From Sphaerulina vaccinii (lineage: Eukaryota; Ascomycota; Dothideomycetes; Mycosphaerellales; Mycosphaerellaceae): a stretch of DNA of 64,000 bases. The translations under genes were made by a program, and so were the position numbers. The notes below the pieces were generated by a model that did not search any database, had not been told where the DNA came from, and worked only from the letters and a program-made list of their open reading frames with translations. The stretch spans positions 930,001-994,000 of the forward strand of contig JAKUDP010000028.1 in the NCBI GenBank assembly GCA_022570795.1. Reading direction: 5' to 3'. Below, piece by piece: positions 12,545 to 23,193 of the stretch. Numbering within the stretch: position 1 is the stretch's first letter; each line of letters begins with the position of its first letter.

Positions 12545-13320
12545 ATGGCAACGTGAGTGAATGATCTGCGCCGGTAACGGGCGGAAATTCTTCTTCACGA
12601 GACAAACACGCGAGCAAGTGCTAAAGCTTCGGCCAGCAACATCACCTGGCACGCAGGCCTCACACGCAAGGAGCGCAGCGAGCTCCGGGGACAGAAGGGC
12701 GCTACTATCTGGTTCACGGGACTGTCAGCTTCAGGCAAATCAACAATCGCAGAGGCACTCGAGCAACATCTGCTCAAGCAGGGTCTGCAGACGTACAGAC
12801 TGGATGGCGACAATGTTCGATTCGGCCTGAACAAGGACTTGGGCTTCTCGCCAAAGGACCGAGAAGAGAACATCCGCCGTATTGCAGAGGTGCTTGACAA
12901 CCCACTCGATGGCTTTCACGTTATCGGGACTTCAACTGACAGTGCGACGCGATGCAGGTCGCTAAGCTCTTCGCCGATTCCACAACTTTGGCGCTCACAT
13001 CCTTCATCTCTCCATACGCTGCCGATCGTCAGCTCGCCCGAGGTCTCCACGCCTCGACCAAGAACGTCGACTCTCCCCTACCCTTCATCGAGGTTCATGT
13101 AGACATCTCAGTAGAGGATGCCGAGAAGCGCGATCCCAAGGGTCTTTACAAAAAGGCTAGAGCTGGTGAAATCAAGGAGTTCACTGGAATCTCTGCACCA
13201 TATGAAAAGCCAGAGAAGCCAGAGATCTACATTGACTCTGTGAACACGAGTGTGGAAGCTGCTGTGGTGCAGATCACGGAATACCTACAGAAGGAAGGAC
13301 TGGTTCCTACCAAGGCATAG
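12545..13320 (+). CDS. MET14: adenylylsulfate (APS) kinase
   Basis: Phosphorylates adenylylsulfate to PAPS in cytosolic sulfate assimilation. 207 aa from exons 12545-12552, 12637-12889 and 12958-13320. Exon 1 carries just two and two-thirds codons (ATG GCA AC), so the start is invisible without splicing. The P-loop GLSASGKST is intact (about residues 31-39), followed by the APS-kinase hallmarks YRLDGDNVRFGLNKDLGFS, REENIRRIAEV, FISPYAADRQLAR, and DPKGLYKKARAGEIKEFTGI. Length and motifs match single-domain fungal APS kinases without a fused sulfurylase. The gene symbol is taken from yeast. Confidence 0.96.
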
Positions 13321-13788
13321 ACTCATTAGCGATGAGTATACGAAGTCATGACAGTCAGTGCATGAGAATAAAAGCGATAGAGTCTTCAAAATACGTCGGA
13401 GAGCATGATAGACAGAGAAGTCATACGGACAGATTCTCATATCTGCTCTGAAAGTGTTCAAAGTGCAGTCAGAGCACCACGGGAGCTTTTAGCGAAGCCA
13501 ACAGCTTCTCAGAAAGCCTATTCTTGCTTGTTGAGAATGACTATGTCTCAAGTCAGAAAGCATCTCTGAAACCTGTCAAGATAACTGCTACTGGTACAGA
13601 TGCAACCTCAATAGCATGGTTCCCGAAAGTGAGTAAAGACAGAGACTAATTTCGACTTTCTGAAACGGCTATGTCCACGTCTAGAAAGGTTTCTGGAATG
13701 GGCTAATGGAACTTATACTGGTACGCTTGTAAGCTTATTGGTCTGGTCTGCGAGCTTCTACAGAGACGGAGACTTCTCTTGCAATTGT
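13321..13788. other. intergenic, convergent
   Basis: 3' flanks of APS kinase and of the zinc-cluster gene ending at 13789. No feature was seen beyond short A/T-rich stretches suitable for 3' ends. Confidence 0.45.
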
Positions 13789-15519
13789 TCAATCCACATC
13801 ATCAATCATCTCCAAGAGGATCTCCTCCTGCCATATCTTCCAGTCCCCAAATAATCCATCTGGCTTAGCATGAAAGGTCAATCTAAACCTCGTGGGAAAC
13901 ATTCCAGGCTCGGATTGTATGTTCGTATTATGCAATCTGTCTTTCTCAGCCGGCAGTTCAGATCCATCGAAATGAGTCAGATGTGCTTCTTCGATTTGCA
14001 TGATCCTTTCAGCTACGGCTGCCGCTTTGTAAGAGTCCCATAAGCCTTCTCTTCGCATCGTATGCTTGAGAATTGCGATTGCTATTCTCCGAAGGACTGG
14101 GTGTCGGCAGTTCATGCCGATGAAGTAGACTGGTGATATCACTTCCATGTCGAAGAGAAAAGTGGACGGGCCACTTGATTGGTATTGCTCTATTGGATCT
14201 TGAGCGTTCTCGGCGATGCCTTGTATAGTCTCTGCAATGTTTATTGCTTCTTCAAATTGTGGAAAGAAGTCGTCGAGCTTGCTCTCTTCACGATAGGGAG
14301 CTATCGAAGTCCATATTTGGCTTATGAGCATATGTAGACGAAGGACTCTTGCTCCAGCTAAGTCCAGAGCTGTGAGCTTTCTCTTGGTAGCGATCGTAAA
14401 ACGATTCAATGTATTCTGCCAGTTCTTGAGTTGTTCGAGGAGTATAGCTTGTCGTTCGAAGTCGATAGGTATGGCCTCGGCTGGGTTCTGGAAGTACTTG
14501 ATATGCTTCATATCCCGAATGTATCGCTTGCATAGATTCATCAGATGTATCAAGCTGTCCCGGCCTTGCCGCATAGTGGCAAACTCGGGCGGTACTGCTT
14601 GCGAGATGTGTACCGTATATTCCCAGTCTGCTTCAATACCAAACATTGATGCAAGTAGCTCCAACCTAGAAAAGAAAGGCAGAATGTTCTGCTCGACATC
14701 GTCATGCGTCAGTGATTCAGATGCCATCGAAGCAATATTTAAGCCGCCACAAAAATGCTTCAATGCAGGTTCGATTTCGCCTCGGAAAAACTCGATGCAT
14801 ACAAAGAGAATGCAGGCCAGAAGCGCAGACTCGGTGGCCATGTTTGAGCTCAACATGCGAGACTTAAGCGCTGCAATGGCTTTGTTGTACTGTATCAGAG
14901 CGAGTGTGTCATCGTGTTGCGCGCCTTTGGAGGGCATAACATGGCTGCATGGCCCACGCGTATGGTGACGCCGATCACTTGCTTGTTCATACTGCTTCAC
15001 CATGACAGCTTGAAGTCGTCGTGGGCTAGTCAGATCGTCGCCGCGTCTCTCAGCGAGTGACCCAAGTGCAATCATCGCGTGGCGTATCGCATCTTCCGAA
15101 TGCGCCGCTTGAAACACAAGCCTCGTCCAGAAATCCGCGTCGAAGAAGCTCGACAGCTGAGGCGCGGTCTTGCAATGGAAAAACTGCAAAGCTCGCAGCT
15201 CGTCTTCCTGAGTTCCGGGAAAGCAAGCTGGAGGCCTCTGCAAGAGCCTAAATTTCGTGCTACCGTGATCGGCAGCTTCCCTCGCAGGCTCCTCGTAGCC
15301 ATCACATTTACGACCTGTCGAACTGCATCGCAAGCAATCGGGCTTCTTTTCATCGCACTTTATGCGACGAATCTTGCAAGTAGTACACCCGGTCTTCACT
15401 CTCGGCGCTTTAGCTCGAGTTCTCTTTGGAGCAGTAGAGCCATCTCGATTCGACGGCGTGCTGGCATTGCTGAGAGTCTGCCTGTAGAATGGACTGATTC
15501 GTAGCTTGCGGTCGGACAT
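13789..15519 (-). CDS. Zn(II)2Cys6 transcription factor
   Basis: Intronless nuclear regulator of 576 aa. The zinc cluster is complete near residues 45-73 (VKTGCTTCKIRRIKCDEKKP, then DCLRCSSTGRKCDGY), with the spacing C-x2-C-x6-C-x6-C-x2-C-x6-C. It is preceded by a basic stretch (APKRTRAKAPR). The rest is the long helical region of fungal regulators, including LRALQFFHCKTAPQLSSFFD, which is common in the branch that begins 'ELRALQFF..T'. No target is known and neither neighbour suggests a pathway. In this gene, unlike the other two zinc-cluster genes of the window, the cluster is not interrupted by an intron. Confidence 0.92.
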   Translation of the reverse strand: MSDRKLRISPFYRQTLSNASTPSNRDGSTAPKRTRAKAPRVKTGCTTCKIRRIKCDEKKPDCLRCSSTGRKCDGYEEPAREAADHGSTKFRLLQRPPACFPGTQEDELRALQFFHCKTAPQLSSFFDADFWTRLVFQAAHSEDAIRHAMIALGSLAERRGDDLTSPRRLQAVMVKQYEQASDRRHHTRGPCSHVMPSKGAQHDDTLALIQYNKAIAALKSRMLSSNMATESALLACILFVCIEFFRGEIEPALKHFCGGLNIASMASESLTHDDVEQNILPFFSRLELLASMFGIEADWEYTVHISQAVPPEFATMRQGRDSLIHLMNLCKRYIRDMKHIKYFQNPAEAIPIDFERQAILLEQLKNWQNTLNRFTIATKRKLTALDLAGARVLRLHMLISQIWTSIAPYREESKLDDFFPQFEEAINIAETIQGIAENAQDPIEQYQSSGPSTFLFDMEVISPVYFIGMNCRHPVLRRIAIAILKHTMRREGLWDSYKAAAVAERIMQIEEAHLTHFDGSELPAEKDRLHNTNIQSEPGMFPTRFRLTFHAKPDGLFGDWKIWQEEILLEMIDDVD

Positions 15520-16473
15520 GAGTTAGACTCGATATATGTGGAGAGTCTGCAAAGTGTACTTTAGCATTCATCTTATCTTACATTGTTGGTAGGTATAGTC
15601 GTTTCGAGTGCGGCTGAAGAGCGGCCGTATGATCCTGCAGGCAGCAGAATATAACGTCGGGGAGCGGCCATCACAGCTCCCGCACAGTTACTAACAGTTC
15701 AAGCTTGCGATGCGAGAGGCCTCAAGCATACAAGCAGCTACAGCATGGAAGAAGCTGTGTAATGAACGAGAGTTATCACACAAGAAGTGTGGTTGGGAAG
15801 GTGAAAGGGGTCGTTACCAGATTGGGCCTAGCAACTTTTCGTTCCTTCCTCTATTGTTCATTTTGCTATTGTCGATTTAAAGTTTAACCTCACAGCCACC
15901 AACAATACAAACATGGCCTATATGGATCGCACAGGCTGGGAGGGCCGAAGCCGCACGCTGCAGGAAGAAATCTTCGTATTGTCGACCGGACTCAGATGAC
16001 TTGCCGTGATGGCCGCTGAGATCTATCGCCTGCATATTCTGTGACACAGTGCATGGGGCAGCTCGATTCACCCTACAATACGAAGTTGACAATAGCTAGC
16101 AGAGGCCTCGCGCCATCCCAACTCTCCATTCTCTCACTATTGAGGCCTGTCAAGTTGATAAGTACCTATTCCCTTCACACCTTTACTCATCTTCTTCACA
16201 ACTGTCCCTTCTCATGAGAAGACACCTTTTCGAAGTATCACAACACGCTTCATATATCAGTACCAGGGCTACCCTTCTCGAACAGGACACCACATTCCAC
16301 CGACATCTTACTCTAGAAGTCGAAAGCCTCCTATTGTCACTGGTCCGCAAAAGCAAACACCACTCAACAGCACTCCAACAGCCGCGTGTTCCCAATCAAG
16401 ACACCGCAGTGGGCAACCCTCAAGTACTGTCACCTCACGGCACCATCATCAACCTGCTTGTTACGGGTTCAAG
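15520..16473. promoter_or_regulatory. divergent upstream region
   Basis: 954 bp between the starts of the zinc-cluster gene and the conserved orphan at 16474. The 300 bp before 16474 are C/T- and CA-rich, as in fungal leaders. No gene or repeat recognised. Confidence 0.4.
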
Positions 16474-17013
16474 ATGGATTCTATCACGCATATCACCAAC
16501 AAGATGCTTGCAGAACGTGCCCGACAGCAGCAGCAGACGCCACGAGAGAGCGCACCGCCACCATACTCGGCAGCAGACGACGATAGCGAATCCGAGGACG
16601 ACGAGGACGAGCCTTCTATGCCCGTGAAGCTTACGGTCAACGCTGCCCACAACATTCAAGGCTGCAACAACTTGGTCTCAACATCACCACAGCCACTAGC
16701 AGACGCTACCAAGTTCAGTACGGTTCTACTTCACACAGTCAATCAGATCAACGCTGCCAACGCGAACGCCAACTGCAACGTGACGTGCTCGCGGAAGCGA
16801 CGTCGAGCTCTCAAGATTGACCTCACAATCAACTGTGGCATCACGATTGTAGGTGACCGGAACGTCATCGGCCACGTTGCCATGAAGCCAAGGGATCCAG
16901 CAACAGGTGCTTCGTCGGGCTCTGCAGTCGCCGGTGCGAAGAGGAAGGCTGACGACTCGTCTCCGGAAGAGGGCGAGCCAGCTACGAAGAGGATCGCGGC
17001 TATCGAAGAGTAG
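16474..17013 (+). CDS. conserved fungal protein of unknown function with PPxY motif
   Basis: Single-exon protein of 179 aa. The N-terminus is short and polar and carries APPPYSAADDD, a PPxY motif of the kind bound by WW domains of Nedd4/Rsp5-type ubiquitin ligases, followed by an acidic run (DDDSESEDDEDEP). The centre (about residues 51-138) is compact: PVKLTVNAAHNIQGCNNLV, then DATKFSTVLLHTVNQIN, then a basic RKRRRALK and DLTINCGITIVGDRNVIG. The C-terminus is basic and disordered (AKRKADDSSPEEGEPATKR). I recall similar orphan proteins in ascomycetes, but no function. The nuclear-like basic patches and the PPxY suggest a ubiquitin-regulated nuclear protein (inference). Confidence 0.8.
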   Translation: MDSITHITNKMLAERARQQQQTPRESAPPPYSAADDDSESEDDEDEPSMPVKLTVNAAHNIQGCNNLVSTSPQPLADATKFSTVLLHTVNQINAANANANCNVTCSRKRRRALKIDLTINCGITIVGDRNVIGHVAMKPRDPATGASSGSAVAGAKRKADDSSPEEGEPATKRIAAIEE

Positions 17014-18105
17014 TAGCGGACGCTCTACCACCTGATCCCAGGCTGGAGACGCTAGAAACGACTCCATCACGAAGTAGATTATGGAACTGGAAGACTGTTG
17101 TCAGTACTGCAGCGGAAATGTTGGGAGTCCTATTGCTTCCATTGGAATGAGCGGAATTTGAGCGACTGTTGTTAGCGAGGCTGGCAACAGCTTCCAACTG
17201 CGCAGGACGCATACGATAGATATGACTTGGAAATATATCATTACCTCCATTGCCTCTCCCCTTTCGAACCATCTTCTCACTTCTCCTTTCGAGCCCAATT
17301 GCACGTGATAGGAGACCACCACCACTAACGCCATGAACCCCTCCAAACTCTGTAGGCGGTATTGTTTCTGACACGAACTATATGCTGTACGTTGCTGCAC
17401 GTACAACCTGAGCTCTCTTGCTCAATTCCCTTTCACGGCTGCCACGGCTGGTCGCGGCATCAGCAATAGCTCGAATCTCGCAATTGAGTCAGCTGCAGTG
17501 GATCGATTCACATCTCTGCGATCGAACAGGGCACATCCCACCCACCTGGAGCATACATACTTTCGCCTTACGTATATTTGCATGCACGAAGTGACTTGCG
17601 ACAGCCCGCGGCAGCAACGACAGCGACGACAACAGAGAATGCGCGTGCAGGAAGCGGAGATCGAATAGCCCTTCACTCGCGAAAAGGCATCCACGGAACA
17701 CGAGGCCGCCAACAAAGCAGCGATAAACGATTGTCTCCACAGACAAACTCACTCATACTCATACTCACACCTACGACTGGGCTATACCAGCTACATTGGG
17801 AAGTAGCACAAGACTAGAAGGGTCTGACCTTCCACATCCAGCCACAAACAAGGCGCAAAACGCAAAAGGCGGCCGCGAAACTGGCTGCTCCCTTCGACCT
17901 CGCCATTGACATCCCGCTCAGCAGCGATCGCTCGAGCTCCCCGCCATACTATCGACCACCGCCAGAACACTCTCCGCCGGGCTATCGAGGGGCTCCCGCG
18001 CTGCTACGACCTGCGCTACAGCATTTGCGTGCGCGCAGTCTCAGCTCCGCCTTTGAGAAGGCTTGTAGCGTACATCAAGTCGCGCTGGACGACCTCTCCG
18101 CCACC
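17014..18105. promoter_or_regulatory. upstream region of casein kinase 2 beta
   Basis: 1.09 kb with no recognised gene. From the TAG at 17815 to the CK2-beta start at 18106 the frame of that gene is open for 96 codons but has no ATG. It is likely leader, though its Pro/Tyr-rich translation is noted as a finding. Confidence 0.4.
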
Positions 18106-19389
18106 ATGTCGTCCTCGAGCCAAGCGCCAGAGTCGTGGATATCGGCATTCTGCTCTCTGGTCGGGCACGAGTACTTTGCTGAAGTATCCGAGGACTTTAT
18201 CGAGGACGATTTCAACCTGACAGGCTTGCAGAGTCAGGTGCCTATGTACAAGGAAGCACTGGAGATGATACTAGACGTGGAGCCAGAAGATGCGAGTGAG
18301 GAGGACGAAGAAGAGGAAGAAGACGAAGATGAAGATGAGGACGAGATGCACGATGGTGATCTGATTGCACGAGGAGGATACAGACGAGCCGCAGATGCAG
18401 CGGCCGCTGCAGCAGAACGGAGACATCTACGTATGGCTAGCGACCTCAGCGTGATCGAGAGCTCAGCTGAGATGTTATACGGCCTGATACATCAGCGCTT
18501 CATCACCAGCCGACAGGGGATACAGCAAATGGCAGAGAAGTACGAGCTAGGGCACTTTGGACACTGCCCGCGTGTCTTCTGCCACGGTGCAAAAGTGCTG
18601 CCCGTAGGCTGCTCAGACATTCCTGGACAAGAGACAGTGAAGCTCTTCTGCCCCAGTTGTCTCGACGTCTATACTCCACCCAACAGTCGCTTCCAGACTG
18701 TTGATGGTGCCTTCTTTGGTACAACCTTTGGCTGTCTATTCTTCATGACCTTTCCTGAGCTTGATGTTGGAGGAACAAGACCGGCACCTCCAGTGGAAGG
18801 CTCGTCTGCATCGCCTGCGGCAGCTCAATCGTCTAAGAATCGACAATCATCGCTATCATCATCAATCACAGCCGAACAATTTCAATCCGGTGTTGCGCCA
18901 ACTGCACCTGAGCCAGCGCCTCTACCAAAGCAGCCCGATTCCATCAACGGTGTAACACCCAAGAATCTCGCCCCTGGCCTTGGACAAGGCTTCATATACG
19001 AACCTCGGATCTACGGCTTCCGCGTTTCTGAGATCGCTAAGACCGGTCCCAGAATGAAGTGGTTACGTAGTCGACCTGGAGATGTCAATGAGCTTGACGA
19101 ATGCAGGATATGGGCTCAGAATCAAGAGGCCTTACTTGCAAGTCAGGGTCCAGTTACAGACGAAGGGATTCCAGGACCACCAATCGATGACAGCGAAATG
19201 GCAGACCTGAACGAGGAGAGAGACGATGGCGAAGTCGAGGATCAAGAAATGAATGGTGATGGTGTCGTAGATGAGGTCAAGGAGCAGAAACGAAAGTCGA
19301 AAAGGAGAGGTGAAGTGAGTGCACCTGGCATGGTGAATGGAGACACTCAGACTACGAGGAGTGCTGTTAGAGTCGGAGGTGGAGGGTAG
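18106..19389 (+). CDS. CKB1: casein kinase 2 regulatory (beta) subunit
   Basis: Regulatory subunit of the tetrameric CK2 protein kinase, 427 aa, single exon. The start at 18106 has a strong context (CCACCATG) and gives the usual MSSSSQAPESWISAFCSLVG. Family elements in order: FNLTGLQSQVPMYKEALEMI; a very acidic loop at residues 59-85; the zinc finger with Cys154, Cys159, Cys182 and Cys185 (CPRVFC ... CPSC) that drives dimerisation; FFGTTFGCLFFMTFPEL; and the alpha-subunit contact EPRIYGFRVSEIA. Between the last two elements is a Pro/Ser-rich insertion of about 77 residues (219-295), and the C-terminal tail is long and acidic. The insertion makes the protein much longer than the roughly 215-residue animal form. 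Confidence 0.95.
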   Translation: MSSSSQAPESWISAFCSLVGHEYFAEVSEDFIEDDFNLTGLQSQVPMYKEALEMILDVEPEDASEEDEEEEEDEDEDEDEMHDGDLIARGGYRRAADAAAAAAERRHLRMASDLSVIESSAEMLYGLIHQRFITSRQGIQQMAEKYELGHFGHCPRVFCHGAKVLPVGCSDIPGQETVKLFCPSCLDVYTPPNSRFQTVDGAFFGTTFGCLFFMTFPELDVGGTRPAPPVEGSSASPAAAQSSKNRQSSLSSSITAEQFQSGVAPTAPEPAPLPKQPDSINGVTPKNLAPGLGQGFIYEPRIYGFRVSEIAKTGPRMKWLRSRPGDVNELDECRIWAQNQEALLASQGPVTDEGIPGPPIDDSEMADLNEERDDGEVEDQEMNGDGVVDEVKEQKRKSKRRGEVSAPGMVNGDTQTTRSAVRVGGGG

Positions 19390-19918
19390 CGCATCGCCAA
19401 CAGCTTCTCTGCTTCTGGTTGGTACTCTAATGCCGTATCCGATTCAGGCATGGGTTGTGCGGAACTGGGAGCATGCCGAATACAGTGAGATTCGCGATCT
19501 ACAGTCGTGAGCCAACATTCTGAAGCATCAAGGAGAGATGCTCCACGCAGGGATATGTCGAGCTAAGGAGAGAGACCGCTCTCTTGATATTTGTCTGCTA
19601 AGCGTTTACTTGTGAAGAAATACGTTCTTTCGAGATCAGCTCTTGCTCTGCACTTCTCTCTTCCCAGCACGTTTATTGTCCCTGTCTACAAGCTTGGTAT
19701 GGACTGCTAACACCTTGCTGAAGCTTTTCTTAAGATCAAGAGGCAGTTTCTAGCCAGATTCTGGCTATTGGCATACAGTTGTCGGATCATAATTGTCGCA
19801 GCCTCGAAGTACGCTTCTGGGCAATGTACAAGCTCGTCGCAGTCATGCATATATACGTCTTCATCGTTACTCGTCGAAACACTGCAGCTCAGCCACACAC
19901 CTTCAGTCCATGTTATAA
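19390..19918. other. intergenic, convergent
   Basis: 529 bp between the CK2-beta stop and the 3' end of the zinc-cluster gene. No feature recognised. Confidence 0.45.
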
Positions 19919-22407
19919 TCAGAACAACTCCTTCAGTATGTTGCTCAACCCTTCATCTCCGAATCCTTCAGCCACATCGTGCTCTGCAAATCCTCCGTGG
20001 TCAGCACCGCCATTGAGCGCGGCAATACCCTGATATCCCCCGGCAGCCTCAAAGAGACTAGTCAAATCATGAACCATATTCTCTGGACTAGAGCTAGCCC
20101 CTTGGGTTGCGTTCCAGTGATGCTGCTGTGGAACACCACCATTGTACAGGGCCATCTCATCGACATTGACGCCTGCCAGACCCGCCATCGCCACAGCTGC
20201 AGATCGGTTCGGATCTGGATCATCTCGAATGTCAGACGTCTTCTTGGTCTGACCAGGAGCAGCAGAGCTCTCTTTCATTTGCAGACCTAGCTTGGGACCG
20301 ACTTCTTTTAGCACACGGATGGTCTTCCACAATCGCTTCGAGACCCAACTACCTTTGCTAAAGCCGCGGACGAGATCGAGAGCCATGTAGAACTCTTCTC
20401 GAACATTTTCCGCGAAGACGGCAGGTGTGTGAGAGACTGCCAGGAAGAGGACGGCCAGTGCTGAGGTGAGGAAGGCGTTGAAGAGAACTTGCTGCGTCCG
20501 GTATAGATCTGAGGTTTGGTTGATATGCGTCAGTACTCGAATGGTGTCCTTGGCGACATCGACTGCAGTTTGCGCTTGTTCGCGGTGCTGAATGATGGAT
20601 GTTGCAGAGTGCAGTACAGGGCGGTAGATCAGAATCCTCATCTGATTAGCCCTCAAATACAGAATGATTCGTAGGCGGTGACCGGCTCGAGAGGGCGATG
20701 GTCCGACTGGTGTTGACACTCTTGCCGTTCCCGAGGACGGATGCTCGAAGCGGAGGCTCGCTGGGATGTTGCGGTGCCACTGTATGACCTGATAGTCAAG
20801 GTAGTTCATCTCATCTTTGTTGATCGGCATGCCGCCCTTGGCTGATATAGCAGATGCTGCGATAGAGCGCCAGACCTTGCTTGCTATCCCAGAGTAGTCG
20901 ATCATAGCACTCAAGTAAGGCGAACGATCTTCAGGCTTTGACATGTGCGGATCTATATCAGAGTCCTGAAGAGCAAATGGCATACCGGTGCCGAAGCTCC
21001 ATCGTCGATCCAGCACGTAGATTGACCAGAAGAGCAGCATCGTGTCGGCCCGCTCAGCCTCGTCCTGAATCGCATCATAAGTTTCGCGCCTATGCAATCC
21101 AAGTTCGATGCATAATCGCGCAGTGAGACCAATGATGCGCCAAGAAGTGCCCTCGTTGTCGCGATGGAACTCGTACATGGCCTACAGCATCGTCAGTTTG
21201 TGCAACTCGTGTACTCGGAAGTACTACTTACAGTCATCGTGAGCATGCGAATGGCTTTGACACCAACAGCGCCAAGCAGCATCGCGTCAATCGCAGGCCG
21301 CACATACTCAAACAGTCTCTGTCCAAGCTCACTTCGACCACCTGCTTCTGTGGTCAAAGCAGTCGCCAATACCAGTTTCAGAATGTTCGTCTCTTCATCA
21401 TCAATTGCGTCTGAGCCGGGCATACCCTGCTGCATCAAGCCAGATCGGTGAGCAGCCTCCATGAACTTGTACAACTTGCTGGCGTAATCAACCACTTTGT
21501 TGACGTCGAGCACTGGGTACATCAGGCCCATCTCGTCCTCGTAGACTCTGCACAGCCGGAGGGCTTCCTCCTGTGGTATGCTCCAGATAGGGTCCTTATC
21601 CACATGCATCCTCTGCAGCATTTGCCCACGAGGAATCTTCGGCCCTGGACTCCTCTGAGGGCTGCCTTCTGCCGTGCCTGTTCCTGCCTCTCCGCTGCCG
21701 CTGACGTCCTCTTCGCCTGGTCCAGCTATGCCCATGGACTCCAGGCTAGTCTTTGCAACTCCTAGGTTGAAAGCCACACTGGTTGGACCTTTATATCTGC
21801 TCTGCGACTGACTCGAGGCTCGTGGCCGATGGAAGTGGCTCGGCGATAGTGGTCCACCTGGCGAGGGCTGTGTACCTGCAAACAAGGCACGATCGAGGCC
21901 ATACTGCTGCAACGAAGGGTCGATCGGCGTGTGGGATTGCGGGCCCATAGGCGCGAGTTGTCCACCGACATGGGCTCGTAGTTGGTTCAGCTGATCATAC
22001 AAGACATTGACATGCTCTTGCAGCATGGAAATTTGCCCTGACATGTCCTTGAACTCTGACGACTCCTTGAACCCGGCGCAGCAGTTCGGTGCATACACGC
22101 ACTCCAGGTTGAGGTTACCGCATCGCTGACAAGGTGTTTGCCCGTTGCACTTGATCTTGCGACGCTTGCACTCGTTACTGTCCAGACATCAGCGATGCCC
22201 CGACCTTCACCAACCTGAGCATATAGTTCCATACCACGCAATGGAGACGTAGCGATTCCTGCGAGCTCGCTGCTGGCCGCCCTGGTCCTCGGCCTTCCGT
22301 TTCGTGCCATTCGAGTTCGCATTGTCGTTGGCCGCATTCTGCTCGTCCTGTTGTTGCTGTGCAAGGGACGCGATCGACTGCACGTCCAATGCTGAGTTCA
22401 GAGACAT
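19919..22407 (-). CDS. Zn(II)2Cys6 transcription factor (Fungal_trans type)
   Basis: Nuclear regulator of 793 aa from three exons read leftwards: 22407-22235, 22177-21232, 21181-19919. Exon 1 is Gln/Asn-rich (MSLNSALDVQSIASLAQQQQ) and ends in RNRYVSIA. Intron 1 splits the first zinc cysteine codon (TG|T), and the cluster then reads C-NE-C-KRRKIK-C-NGQTP-C-QR-C-GNLNLE-C. A short coiled coil follows (MSGQISMLQEHVNVLYDQL), the usual dimerisation element. The Fungal_trans middle homology region includes EGTSWRIIGLTARLCIELGL and FWSIYVLDRRWSFGTGMPFA. Targets are unknown. Without splicing, the DNA-binding domain is missed. Confidence 0.93.
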
Positions 22408-23193
22408 GTTGCTGCAGCCCTCCGGTTTGGAGATGCTGGAGATGGAAATGTTCCGCGATATGGAGGGTGTAGCGATCGAGAGTCGAGAGGTGCGAATGTC
22501 AAAAGTGGGGCTACGGAATGCTGCCGGTTACCGAATATGAGCAAGACTTGGCGCAGAGATATGGCACATAGCGTGAGTTTGGTGAGTGCCAGAGGACGCT
22601 TGGTGATCGCTCAGTCTTACGTGTTGTTCGATGTTGTAGACAGGAAGCCTGACGAAAGTGCTCGTGTCCTGCCTCTCCACTTCTGCCATCGTCTAGGCTA
22701 CTGGAGTCTGGAAGCAGAGCTATGCTCCATTGCTCACATTCCTGAATATGCGATCGGATGGTGAGAAGATGTGTTGAGCTATATGCTCAACGTCTCTCTG
22801 ATTGTCGTTATAAACCATGTAGCTCGGAGCAGACGCAGTGCGTGCCAGAAATCTTCATTCCCCTCGGGCCTTGCGCTCTGGAGCTTGCAGATGGCTCTGC
22901 CTAGCTCGCACTGAGCATACACCGGCAGAAATTTCTCGACGTGCTACATGTGCTGCTCTGTTGCGCCAGCTACCAGACTTTGTGGCACTCGTCGACGGTC
23001 TTTTCGACACCATTGGCGGAGATTGAGATCGTGGAAGGGCTTCTGCTCATGAGTAGGCAGCACCAAGTGTCATACTCGTTCTGATCTCCAGCGTCAGCTA
23101 GAAGCAGCCTCCTTCTTCACAGCTTAGAATCGCAATCGATGCCCAAGCATGTAGCGGCACGGCTGTTTCTATTCGCGTACGAGAACGAGGAGC
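22408..23193. promoter_or_regulatory. upstream region of zinc-cluster gene; 3' flank of prefoldin gene
   Basis: 786 bp with only short unsupported open frames. The part next to 22408 must contain the promoter of the minus-strand regulator. Nothing else recognised. Confidence 0.4.

Noticed and set aside
14324..14968. 214-codon plus-strand frame opposite a zinc-cluster gene
   Set aside because: Antisense shadow of the regulator's conserved helical region.
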